Positions 39,825 to 48,074 of a stretch of DNA of 64,000 nucleotides are shown here, in pieces. A program made the position numbers and the translations under genes. Below the pieces are notes generated by a model. That model saw only the letters and a list, made by a program, of their open reading frames with translations. It had not been told where the DNA came from and made no database searches. Source of the stretch: Aphanothece cf. minutissima CCALA 015 (GTDB lineage: Bacteria; Cyanobacteriota; Cyanobacteriia; PCC-6307; Cyanobiaceae); the NCBI GenBank assembly GCA_003003925.1, contig PVWP01000009.1, positions 1 to 64,000 on the forward strand, written 5' to 3'. Position 1 is the first letter of the stretch, and each line of letters begins with the position of its first letter.

Positions 39825-40007
39825 CAGCGGCGCCCCTGACGGGAGCCAGAGGGGTTTGGCAGCTTTCGGCAGGAGGCGACCGTGATCAATGCGGTGGGCG
39901 CTGCTCAGCGAAAGGCCCGCCGCCGCGGCAGCCAGCTCCTGGCGGCTGCCGGCTCGACGTTTGGTCATGTACAGGGCAATCTGTTGAGCGGTGAAGGGAG
40001 GAGGCAT
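39825..40007 (-). pseudogene. IS21-type transposase (IstA) N-terminal remains
   Basis: From the ATG at 40007 the frame reads MPPPFTAQQIALYMTKRRAG, then AAAAGLSLSSAHRIDHGRLL and PKAAKPLW. This matches the helix-turn-helix start of IstA (usual pattern: 'QQ..LYM..R...tq..AAakAGiS..ta.Rie.g'). After about 60 residues the similarity is lost. It has the same orientation as the C-terminal remnant 2.1 kb away; the patatin gene lies between. Confidence 0.6.
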
Positions 40008-40105
40008 GGCCCGGTGCCCAGCGCATTGCAACCTGATTCAGCGCAGCCACTCGGGAGTGGTCAACCTGTTTGGCGCGACCCTTCAACAAGAATGTCATCG
40101 AACAG

Positions 40106-40518
40106 TCGAGGATGGTGAGGCGGAGGAGCGTGCCCTGCGGGTGTCCGAGCAGCACCCCAACCGCCTGCGAGGGCTGGAGTTCCTGGTGGCGTGGGAGGCC
40201 GCCTTGGCCCGTGCCGCCCGCTTGGTGCTGGCCCAGGCCACGGCGTGGGACGGGGAGGCTGTCACCCTTCTCAGCGCTGCCGCTGAACGGCTCATCGCCG
40301 ACAACCCCCTTTGCGGCCACGCTACTGCTGCGGCCGGTGGTAAGGGGTGCTGGAGATGGGCCGCACCAGTCGCTACTGCTAGGCCGCCGAGCACCTGCGC
40401 AGCTGCAATCTCCTCGCCGACCGCCTCGATGACTGGCAGAGCCACCCCGACCATGCCGGCTTCGTGACACGGTCGCACGGCCGCTTCGGGGGCCGGTGGG
40501 GCTTCTGGAGGCTGGTGC
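40106..40518 (+). pseudogene. Decayed duplicate of the DUF6880 gene 3' end
   Basis: From 40106 the sequence follows the intact DUF6880 gene from 34196 onward: DGEAEERALRVSEQHPNRLR matches DGEAEERALGVAERHPNRLL and ARLVLAQATAWDGEA is identical in both. Near 40310 the frame shifts, an in-frame TAG appears in the aligned frame near 40380, and the ending GRWGFWRLV matches GRWGFWKLV. The two copies are direct repeats about 5.9 kb apart. The homology begins abruptly, close to IstA remains. Confidence 0.85.
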
Positions 40519-40604
40519 CCGTGAGGCTCAGGGCATGGCGCGCCAATCCATCGACGGGAGCGTGTCGTTCCTACCATGGCTGCCGCCGAAACGTTGGGCA
40601 TTCA

Positions 40605-41651
40605 TCAGGTGGATGATGGATGGTCCTCCAAGAGTGATTCAATGGCCAGCCCAACGGATTGGACATTGATCTCCAGCGTGAGCGCCGTGCCAGAGGACTG
40701 TGGCTGCGCTTCAACATGAAGCTTCGAATATCTTTTCAGCGGAAGAAGTGCCGCTAGGCGCTTGAAGCAGTCATTGTGCATTCCAACGATGGCCAGCTCA
40801 ATGAGCTCACAGGAAGAATCTGCGAAGATCAGATTGGTCAGTCCTGCACCATGAAATCCAACAATGGTTCGCGCCCTGCTGAAGATATAAATCTGTTGCA
40901 GCACGCTGTACTTTTCGGCGTCGATGATTGTGAATCCAGCCGATCCCATTTGTTCTGCCAGTTCCCACTCATTGTGGATCGCCCGTGCTCCTTTCACTCC
41001 CCTTGAAAGAAAAATCCTGTCGATCTTGACGGGCAGCCCAGACAGAACGGACTCCGGTGCGTTTCGCAGCCATGCCTTCAAGGAGGAAAGGGCCAGCGAT
41101 CTGAGCCGTTGAACTGATGAACGACAGGGATTTAAATGACTACTGGAGGTGGCCAGACAGGTGCCTGTGGCGATGGCATACTTTCTTGGAATGGTGATGT
41201 AGTCCCCTCCGAGGACAGTCAGCCACTGGAACTGAAAGGATTTAAAGATGTGGGGAGCCAGTAAAACGAGTCGACGGTCTTCTTTTCTTTTCTTTTGATG
41301 GTCGAGCAGAAGTGCCCAGGAGGCCATTCCTTGCGCAACCCAGTGGTAGTAGTTGTTGGCCCAGCGATTCACAGCGATGGCAAAGACATGCTGATCGCTA
41401 TGAAGGTTCAGGCTCGATACAATGCTTTGGGTTGATTGTTGCATAGAGTCTTCGCTCGGCTTGTCCATTGTCAGAGCGGACTCCAGCGAACCGTCTGCGT
41501 GGTAGATGAAGGAGTCGCTGTAGTACACCACGTTCCTATGGGCAGTGATGATCGGCTCAGTTGTTGCGTCTCGGGGAAGCCATGATTGCAGCTCCATGCC
41601 ACGATGGCTTTCCATCAGGTAAGCAAGGCCATTGATAGCGTACATTGGCAT
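40605..41651 (-). CDS. Glycosyltransferase family 61 protein
   Basis: 348 residues from the ATG at 41651 (another ATG two codons in). The family signature is clear: KIDRIFLSRGVKGARAIHNE, FTIIDAEKYSVLQQIYIFSR and ARTIVGFHGAGLTNLIFADS. ANNYYHWVAQGMASWALLLD is the earlier 'nyYHWl.e.lp.l' motif. GT61 enzymes add xylose, GlcNAc or other sugars to glycans. The gene is AT-richer than the core and follows a GT-like gene in the same direction, as part of a probably imported surface-glycan unit. Confidence 0.87.
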   Translation of the reverse strand: MPMYAINGLAYLMESHRGMELQSWLPRDATTEPIITAHRNVVYYSDSFIYHADGSLESALTMDKPSEDSMQQSTQSIVSSLNLHSDQHVFAIAVNRWANNYYHWVAQGMASWALLLDHQKKRKEDRRLVLLAPHIFKSFQFQWLTVLGGDYITIPRKYAIATGTCLATSSSHLNPCRSSVQRLRSLALSSLKAWLRNAPESVLSGLPVKIDRIFLSRGVKGARAIHNEWELAEQMGSAGFTIIDAEKYSVLQQIYIFSRARTIVGFHGAGLTNLIFADSSCELIELAIVGMHNDCFKRLAALLPLKRYSKLHVEAQPQSSGTALTLEINVQSVGLAIESLLEDHPSST

Positions 41652-41679
41652 CAGATCACATGGGGCGCAGCGCTACGTT

Positions 41680-42609
41680 CTAGAAGAGATCTGTGTAATA
41701 CCTCCCCATCAGGCCTTTTGTGGAGCCTTGCAAGTGGAGGGAGCCCATCCAGATGCGCTGTCCTTCCTCGGTCAACACAAAAGCACGCCGATCCCCATCA
41801 AAATGAACGGACTTGATCGGCATCTTTGAACGAGGCTCAATTGCCGACTGGATGCCGTGGGAGCCAAGTGAAAGGGTTCGCAGCATGTTGTCAAAGGAGA
41901 GAGACTCATTGTGACCAGGACTGAAGTCTGGAATCGGATCTGAGCTGTCAATCAGAACGAAGCTGTTGGAAAATCCATGCTCTTGCTTGATCGCATAGGA
42001 ATGAAATGTCATGTCGCAGATTCCACCCAGGCCACCTCTTTCGAGGTACTTAGGATACCAGGAGGTTAATGCTTTAATCACCGACCCTGTATAGACTGTC
42101 AGAACCATGTCGCAATAGTACTCAAGGTAACCCTGTTTGAACCATGCCGTAGCCGGGCACTTGAGCCCCGTCAGTGCGGCGTCAGGGCTGACGAGCCCGA
42201 AGCCAGACAGCATGATCGAAAGATCTTGAAGAACAAGGACATCAGATTCCACCGTAAAGGCGGACTTGATGTTCAGATGTCGAAACAGGTTCCGTAGATA
42301 AAACATGCGCAGGATACTCCGCAACTCGAACTCATGGTGGTTGGTTGAGAGATGGACATAAGAGTCCACGAATGTCGCGATGTCCTCGCTGCCAAGTACG
42401 CTTGTTGAGACTGATGTTGACCGTCCGCCCGCAGTGATGGCGAAATCATCGTTGGCATCAATGTAAAGAATCTCCCTGTCGGCCGGCTGGCTTTTTGTGA
42501 GGCTAGAAATGGAAAGCGGAAGATAGATCTCATCCCATTGAGTCTTTTTGGCGCCAAGCCAGTGAGGTAGTGCAATGACGGGGTCGTTCACGTGTAAACT
42601 TGCACTCAC
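41680..42609 (-). CDS. Glycosyltransferase-like hypothetical protein (309 aa)
   Basis: 309 residues from a GTG at 42609. PLSISSLTKSQPADREILYI, RNLFRHLNIKSAFTVESDVL and VLQDLSIML resemble the nucleotide-binding half of a GT-A fold, where E-S-D would be the DxD-like metal site. GGLGGICDMTFHSYAIKQEH may be an acceptor-side loop. No family is firmly recognised. Composition is clearly AT-richer than the core. It is followed by the GT61 gene after 28 bp. Confidence 0.6.
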   Translation of the reverse strand: MSASLHVNDPVIALPHWLGAKKTQWDEIYLPLSISSLTKSQPADREILYIDANDDFAITAGGRSTSVSTSVLGSEDIATFVDSYVHLSTNHHEFELRSILRMFYLRNLFRHLNIKSAFTVESDVLVLQDLSIMLSGFGLVSPDAALTGLKCPATAWFKQGYLEYYCDMVLTVYTGSVIKALTSWYPKYLERGGLGGICDMTFHSYAIKQEHGFSNSFVLIDSSDPIPDFSPGHNESLSFDNMLRTLSLGSHGIQSAIEPRSKMPIKSVHFDGDRRAFVLTEEGQRIWMGSLHLQGSTKGLMGRYYTDLF

Positions 42610-42614
42610 TAACC

Positions 42615-42648
42615 ATTATAATTTAACATGACTCTTTTCTTGTGTCAA
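42615..42648 (-). promoter_or_regulatory. Sigma-70-like promoter for the GT-like/GT61 genes
   Basis: On the minus strand TTGACA (complement of 42643-42648) is followed after 17 bases by TAAATT and after 22 bases by a perfect TATAAT (42615-42620), just before the GTG at 42609. The patch is very AT-rich for this genome. If the TATAAT is used, the transcript would be almost leaderless. Confidence 0.5.
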
Positions 42649-42769
42649 TCACAGCCGAGAATGATTTCGTGGAGTCTTAAGCTTCAATGAGTGATCATCA
42701 GTATCGGGAATGTCAGTCCATGTTGGACTGATTTCATCACATACGGGCTGCCTAGAGATGCTAGGGCCC

Positions 42770-45259
42770 TCAGCCGAAGCAGGTGAGGGACCTGCTGGCC
42801 TTGAAGAACTGCTGTCCGAGATCCTGCATGGCTTGCCGCTGGACTGAGGAAGTGGCGCGCAAGCGTGAATCAAGTTGCGGAAGCGCTCCTTCAGCATGCT
42901 CTATCACGGCTTGGCCCCAGTCCATCCCGGGCAAACCCATGCGCTCAAGACTTGGGAACTCATAGCGATCACTCAAGACGACTGGAATTGAGCCAATGCC
43001 AAGTGACTCCCACAGCCTGAGGGTGTTTGGGCCTGAGCCGGCAGGGCACAGGGAGAAAAGAGACTGTGAGAGTAACTGATTATAGCTCTTGATGGAGTCT
43101 TTCTCCACGGCGTCTTTGTCGGACTGCTTGTTGGCGATCTGAAAATTGTAGACGACCTTGTTGAAGTGCCATAGGTCCGTCACTTCCACCTCGTACCCTG
43201 GCAAGGGGGCCAGGCTGGTTAGTCGTTTCCTGATGTCCGTTGGGTAGTGCTTCATGTGGGCACCCTTGAACGAAGCAAAGATCGTTTTCTCGTGGACCGG
43301 TAGAAGTCTGATTCCGTCTCGTCTTTCGGGATCCAGAATATTGACAGCATAGAGAGGCCATGACTGCAGGCTCAAGCCAAGCTCCTTGTCCCAACCCTTT
43401 TCTTTATGGGCAATCCATAAATGATTGACTCCGGCCTGCTCAAAGCGATGCGTATGCTCCTTCCAGCGAATGTGCTGACAGACACTGTGCACCTGCAACG
43501 GCTTGCCGAGCAGCTCTCGCACCGCCTCCAGCCGGCTGTGAAAGGCACCCAGCAGTTGCTCGGGAAATGTCTTCTTGTCGATCCACGTGGCCCAGGGCAT
43601 CCCCACATAGACATGCAGACCGCTGCTGTCTTGATACGGCAGATCGATCCCTTGGTGCCGCTCGAAGGCGTCCTGCTCCGTGCGGCACGGGTACTGCCAG
43701 AAATTCAGCTGCTCCGCATGCTGCTTCTCTGGGGCGAATTGATTGGGCCTCCACTCCAGGACTGGATTCGAAAAACCCCATACAAAAGCTTCCCGCAGTG
43801 CCTCGCCATCCCACTCGCCCAGCTCCGGGTCGCGGAAGGTGAGCGCCGAAGGCCAGAAGCGGTCCACGAAGGCAATTCGCCCCTTCCCTGCTTGCAGCGA
43901 AAACCGCCTGCTGTAGCGGTGCAGCTCCGTCCAGTCCTGTGCCTGCAGCGCTTTTACCAGCTCCAGGCGCTTGTCCAGTAGCCGCAGCTTCAACGGCCGC
44001 GGAGCTGTACCTGTGTCAGTGGTCGCGTGATGGGCTACGGGCGGACTTTCTTCTTTTGCCTTCTCCGCGAACACCAGCACTTCCAACAGATGCGTCCTGT
44101 CTGGCGGCTCAGCTTTGGAGTGGGGATGCCCAGCCAGGCGTAACTTCAGCTGGAACCAAGGAACCTGCAGCACTTTCGCTTCCAGGAATCGCCTCCTCCC
44201 GTCACTCTGTATCTCAGCGGCCGTCCCGAGGTCGAGTAGCTCCCAGCTGCCCCCTGCCTGCCTCCGCCCTTCCAGCTCAAGCTGCCACTTCCCTGGCACC
44301 GTGGATGGAAGCCGTAGTTGAAGACCCTTGACGGCGCGCTGACCTCCCAGATCCAGCACCACTCCGGGAGGCTGCATAAGTGCAGGGAACGGCCACGTGG
44401 AGGCATGGGCGCTGCGCGCACAACCCACTGGCGGGTTGGCCCAGGCCAGGCCCGTGCTCTTGTGATGCTCCTTGAACACCTGGGCCAGGTGCCCATCCTG
44501 CGCCAGCAGCTGGTGCACGCCGCGGTCCACCGCCTGCTGATTCACCAGCACCCCTGGGCAGGGTTCACAGCCCCGGGTCCAGATCGTGTGCTCCAGTTCT
44601 GAAGGCTCCCCCAGGCTCAGGGCCGGGTGCACATAGCTCGTGCCTCCGTAGAGCCGGTCACCGTTCTTGTCGTAGTCCCGCGCCACCTCAACCTGATGGT
44701 GCAGGGTTTCCAGGTGGTAGCAAGGGTTCTTCACCTGCAGGCCGTGGCTCCAGAACACATAGGCGATGCGGTTGTCGCAGCCTGGGAACCCGATCGGAAA
44801 CGCACTGGTATAGAGAAGGCTGTCAGGGAGTGGCGCGTCACTGCGCAGCGCCCAAGTGTCCTGGGTCCAGTGCGGAAAACGGTTCAGCCGCGCCGGCTGG
44901 CCGGGGCCCTGGGGGTTGTAGCGGCTGAGAGCCACCACGCTCTGGGGAGTGTTCAGCACGGCCCCGAGCTGCTGCCAGCCCTCGCCGAGTGCGATATCTG
45001 AATTGATCAGGATACCGATCGCGTCTGGCTCATTCCGCAGCATCTGCATCCAGCGTGCGTAGGTGAGTCGCTCGGCCTCCACCACCTGCTGCACCGGCAT
45101 CCGTGCCGGGCCGGGCAGCTCCGGTGCATCGGGCTCCCGCAGCAACACCACCTGATCGAGGGCAGGGTGCTGCAGATTGCTGCGGAGACAATGATCGAGC
45201 TCAGCCTGCCGTTCCGGCGTGCGTGCTCGGTAGTACTGGGTGTAGAGGATCAGACGCAT
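42770..45259 (-). CDS. Large exostosin-domain glycosyltransferase
   Basis: 829 residues. The N-terminal ~250 residues (LILYTQYYRARTPERQAELD, GILINSDIALGEGW, YVFWSHGLQVKNPCYHLETL) look like a GT-A-like domain with NSD as metal motif. A middle part (about 300-400) resembles a carbohydrate-binding discoidin-like beta fold (PPGVVLDLGGQRAVKGLQLR). The C-terminal ~300 residues match the exostosin domain: HEKTIFASFKGAHMKHYPTD and SLFSLCPAGSGPNTLRLWES then IPVVLSDRYEFP. It probably builds part of a surface polysaccharide. Its start overlaps the fucose synthase stop by ten bases. Confidence 0.8.
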   Translation of the reverse strand: MRLILYTQYYRARTPERQAELDHCLRSNLQHPALDQVVLLREPDAPELPGPARMPVQQVVEAERLTYARWMQMLRNEPDAIGILINSDIALGEGWQQLGAVLNTPQSVVALSRYNPQGPGQPARLNRFPHWTQDTWALRSDAPLPDSLLYTSAFPIGFPGCDNRIAYVFWSHGLQVKNPCYHLETLHHQVEVARDYDKNGDRLYGGTSYVHPALSLGEPSELEHTIWTRGCEPCPGVLVNQQAVDRGVHQLLAQDGHLAQVFKEHHKSTGLAWANPPVGCARSAHASTWPFPALMQPPGVVLDLGGQRAVKGLQLRLPSTVPGKWQLELEGRRQAGGSWELLDLGTAAEIQSDGRRRFLEAKVLQVPWFQLKLRLAGHPHSKAEPPDRTHLLEVLVFAEKAKEESPPVAHHATTDTGTAPRPLKLRLLDKRLELVKALQAQDWTELHRYSRRFSLQAGKGRIAFVDRFWPSALTFRDPELGEWDGEALREAFVWGFSNPVLEWRPNQFAPEKQHAEQLNFWQYPCRTEQDAFERHQGIDLPYQDSSGLHVYVGMPWATWIDKKTFPEQLLGAFHSRLEAVRELLGKPLQVHSVCQHIRWKEHTHRFEQAGVNHLWIAHKEKGWDKELGLSLQSWPLYAVNILDPERRDGIRLLPVHEKTIFASFKGAHMKHYPTDIRKRLTSLAPLPGYEVEVTDLWHFNKVVYNFQIANKQSDKDAVEKDSIKSYNQLLSQSLFSLCPAGSGPNTLRLWESLGIGSIPVVLSDRYEFPSLERMGLPGMDWGQAVIEHAEGALPQLDSRLRATSSVQRQAMQDLGQQFFKASRSLTCFG

Positions 45260-45936
45260 GCCGGTGGATACAAGCGGACGAGTTGCCGGGACAGCGGCTC
45301 CCGGAATTCGGCCTCGGTGGCGGTCAGGACCTCGGTCAGTTCGCGGATGCTGAGGTCGAAGCCTGTTCCCGCATTCAGGAAGTCCAAAGGTTCGCGGTCA
45401 CTGCCAAGGGGCGCGCCGGGTGCGTCAGGAGTCCAGTGCTCGAGGTCGAACACACACGCCTCACCCAGATCATGCACGAGCAGAAACTCCCGCAAAGGCA
45501 CTCCCGTGCCCCAGCAGCTCACGCTCGCCGAATCAGCTTCGGTCGCCTCGCGGATCGGCCGCTCGGCAAGCTTCGGGTAGATGCAGCCGCTGCCCAGGAA
45601 CAGCAGCCGCCGCGCGCCGATACGCCAGGCGTTCTCGATCACGTTGTTCTGGATCTTGAGGTTTCGCAGCAGGAAATCGGCCGGGTAGGTGTCGTTCGCG
45701 TGGATCCCGCCCACCTTCGCCGCCGCCAGCACCACCACCTCCGGCCGCTGAGCCTCAAACCAGGCCCGCACAGCCAGTGGATCTTCCAGATCCAACGCCT
45801 CCCGCCCTGCCGTGAGCAGGTTGATATAGCCGTGGCGCGGCAAGGCCCGGCAGCTGGCGCTGCCCGCCATACCCCGATGCCCGGCCACGAAAATGCGATC
45901 GCTCGGGTGGATGAGGGGGGGTGAGGTGCTGGTCAT
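45250..45936 (-). pseudogene. fcl: GDP-L-fucose synthase with internal and C-terminal deletions
   Basis: 228 residues instead of about 310-330. The start is intact (IFVAGHRGMAGSASCRAL, AAAKVGGIHANDTYPADFLL, IGARRLLFLGSGCIYPKLAE). After RPIREA the sequence jumps directly to DSASVSCWGTGVPLREFLLV and HDLGEACVFDLEHW. The intervening ~60 residues, which carry the catalytic Tyr-x-x-x-Lys and the substrate loop, are missing without loss of frame, and the C-terminus is also shortened (IRELTEVLTATEAEFREPLS). The product could still bind NADPH but should not act as epimerase-reductase. A TA pair lies between it and gmd. Confidence 0.85.
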
Positions 45937-45978
45937 GGCTCGGAAAACCCTGATGCTGCAGGTCACCGCCAGCAGCTG

Positions 45979-45998
45979 TTGGTCCGCCAGTGGACTAA
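45979..45998. promoter_or_regulatory. Possible operator upstream of the Phd/VapC pair
   Basis: TTGGTCC (45979-45985) and GGACTAA (45992-45998) form an inverted repeat with 6 of 7 matching pairs and a six-base spacer, 33 bp before the antitoxin ATG. Placement is as expected for antitoxin autoregulation. Confidence 0.35.
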
Positions 45999-46030
45999 CC
46001 TTCCAATCCCGGCCCCTGCTCCGTATCGCC

Positions 46031-46294
46031 ATGGGTGCTCCTGTCCCGCGGATCGTGAACGTGCACGAGGCCAAAACCCACTTCTCGCGGCTGATCGACG
46101 CCGCCCACGCCGGTGAAACCATCGTGGTGGCCAAAGGCGGGCGGCCTTGGGCGCGGCTCGTTCCCCTGGAGCCGCCCACCTCCAGGCGCAGGCCCGGCGT
46201 TTTGAGCGGGGTGGTCGCCCTGCCTCCGCCGGAGGTGCTCCTCGAGCCGCTGCCAGAGGAGGAGCTTTCTGATCTGGAGAAACGTCTCCTGTGA
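46031..46294 (+). CDS. Phd/YefM-type antitoxin
   Basis: 87 residues from the ATG at 46031. RIVNVHEAKTHFSRLIDAAH and AGETIVVAKGGRPWARLVPL are the DNA-binding Phd/YefM fold in its usual order. The C-terminal EVLLEPLPEEELSDLEKRLL is the acidic toxin-binding end. It overlaps the PIN toxin by four bases (GTGA). The pair is inserted on the plus strand between gmd and the broken fcl, both on the minus strand. Confidence 0.92.
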   Translation: MGAPVPRIVNVHEAKTHFSRLIDAAHAGETIVVAKGGRPWARLVPLEPPTSRRRPGVLSGVVALPPPEVLLEPLPEEELSDLEKRLL

Positions 46295-46683
46295 GTGCTG
46301 GTGTTCTGCTCGACACCCACGCCCTGCTCTGGTGGCTGGCTGAACCCGATCGCCTCTCGCCGGCAGCCCATGCCGCCATCGCCGATTCCAGGGCGCGGGT
46401 GCTGGTGAGTGCGGCTTCCGGCTGGGAGATCGCCACCAAGGTGCGCCTGGGCAAGCTTCCTGCCGCCGCTTCCCTGCAGGAGGAACTGCCCACCGTGTTG
46501 GCCGCCCAGGGGTTCGAGCTGCTGGCGATCGAGCTGCGCCATGGTCTGCGGGCCGGCAGCTATGGCCTGGCCCATCGCGATCCCTTTGACCGCTTGCTGG
46601 CCGCCCAGGCCGAGCTGGAGGCCCTCACCCTGGTGAGTATCGATCCAGCCCTCAGGGACTTTCCCTGCCACCTGCTCTGGTAG
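46291..46683 (+). CDS. PIN-domain toxin, VapC-type (Phd-partnered)
   Basis: 130 residues from a GTG overlapping the antitoxin stop. VLLDTHALLWWLAEPDRLSP, VSAASGWEIATKVRLGKLP, HRDPFDRLLAAQAELEALTL and VSIDPALRDFP contain the PIN acidic residues and the typical 'DtHallWwl' start of the Phd-linked VapC group. It probably cleaves RNA when the antitoxin is lost. Ends 8 bp from the gmd stop. Confidence 0.92.
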   Translation: MSAGVLLDTHALLWWLAEPDRLSPAAHAAIADSRARVLVSAASGWEIATKVRLGKLPAAASLQEELPTVLAAQGFELLAIELRHGLRAGSYGLAHRDPFDRLLAAQAELEALTLVSIDPALRDFPCHLLW

Positions 46684-46691
46684 CTGCGCCA

Positions 46692-47834
46692 TCAGCCCAT
46701 CCCTCCCAGTGCCCGCTCCACCGCCCGCGGGTTGGTGGGTGGGTTCTCCATCGAGCCCACCACGTTGAACCCCTTCAGGCGCAGGATCGCCTCCTTGCGG
46801 GCCTCCTCCTTGTCGGCCGCCACCATCTCGGCCACCAGCTCCTCCAGCGTGGTGGTGGGCGTCCAGCCCAGTTTCTCGTGAGCTTTGGTGGGATCACCGA
46901 GCAGGGTTTCCACCTCCGCCGGCCGGAAGTAGCGCGGATCGATGCGCACCACCACCTCGCCGGTGCTGCGCTTGCCGATCTCGTGAACACCTTCGCCCTC
47001 CCAGAGGATCTCGCCCCAGCCCACCTCTGCCGCCGCCAGCTCGATGAACCGCCGAACGCTTTCCTGCCGGCCCGTGGCAATCACGAAATCCTCCGGTGGC
47101 CCCTCCTGTTGCAGCATCCGCCATTGCATCTCCACATAATCCCGCGCGTGGCCCCAGTCGCGCAGGGAATCGAGGTTGCCCATGAACAGGCAATCATCAA
47201 GCCCCGCATCGATCCGCGCCAGGCCGCGGGTGATCTTGCGGGTCACGAACGTCTCCCCCCGCCGGGGACTTTCGTGGTTGAACAGGATGCCATTGCAGGC
47301 ATACATCCCATAGGCCTCGCGATAGTTCACCGTGATCCAGTAGGCATACATCTTCGCCACCCCGTAGGGGCTGCGCGGATAGAACGGCGTGGATTCCTTC
47401 TGGGGGATCTCCTGCACCAACCCGTACAACTCGCTGGTGCTGGCCTGGTAGATCCGTGTCTTGCTGCTGAGTCCCAGGATCCGCACCGCCTCCAGGATCC
47501 GCAGCGTGCCCAGCGCATCGCTGTTGGCGGTGTATTCCGGGCTCTCGAAACTCACCGCCACATGGCTCTGGGCGCCGAGGTTGTAGATCTCATCGGGCTG
47601 CACCTGCTGCACGATGCGGATCAGGTTGGTGGAATCCGTGAGATCGCCGTAGTGCAGCACCAGTCGCGGATCACTCTCGTGGGGATCCTGGTACAGGTGA
47701 TCGATCCGGTGGGTGTTGAAGCTGCTGGCCCGCCGCTTGATGCCATGCACCACGTAGCCCTTGTCCAGCAGCAGTTCTGACAGATAGCTGCCGTCCTGGC
47801 CCGTGATGCCGGTGATCAGGGCGGTTTTGGGCAT
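46692..47834 (-). CDS. gmd: GDP-mannose 4,6-dehydratase
   Basis: 380 residues, normal length. The NADP motif is [73 protein letters not shown] and the catalytic [20 protein letters not shown] follow. [20 protein letters not shown] is the substrate-binding loop. It makes GDP-4-keto-6-deoxy-D-mannose from GDP-mannose in the cytoplasm. The usual next enzyme, GDP-fucose synthase, is broken in this locus, so the product may go to GDP-rhamnose or another sugar made elsewhere. Confidence 0.97.
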   Translation of the reverse strand: MPKTALITGITGQDGSYLSELLLDKGYVVHGIKRRASSFNTHRIDHLYQDPHESDPRLVLHYGDLTDSTNLIRIVQQVQPDEIYNLGAQSHVAVSFESPEYTANSDALGTLRILEAVRILGLSSKTRIYQASTSELYGLVQEIPQKESTPFYPRSPYGVAKMYAYWITVNYREAYGMYACNGILFNHESPRRGETFVTRKITRGLARIDAGLDDCLFMGNLDSLRDWGHARDYVEMQWRMLQQEGPPEDFVIATGRQESVRRFIELAAAEVGWGEILWEGEGVHEIGKRSTGEVVVRIDPRYFRPAEVETLLGDPTKAHEKLGWTPTTTLEELVAEMVAADKEEARKEAILRLKGFNVVGSMENPPTNPRAVERALGGMG

Positions 47835-48074
47835 GGGCTCGTTGGGGCCGATGGGCCTGCAGCATGGCCCGGAACCTACCGATCGTCCACCCGCCAGGTG
47901 GGTTCAAATTGAACTGTTGGGCCAGCGGTTGAACCTCTCAGCCAATTCTGGTGCAACCTTCCATTTCTACAGGCCATGGATCCAGATGGACGGGCGATTC
48001 ATCTCTCGGAAAACCAGTTGGGGCGTTGCAGCCTTGGATGTCCGTGAGCTCCCTGTCGTCGCAGACTTCAAGGT
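47835..48074. other. 240-bp non-coding region upstream of gmd
   Basis: No credible gene is seen between gmd and the convergent-side glycosyltransferase gene. The stretch is less GC-rich than its surroundings and probably holds the gmd promoter on the minus strand. No clear operator or hairpin was found. Confidence 0.5.
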
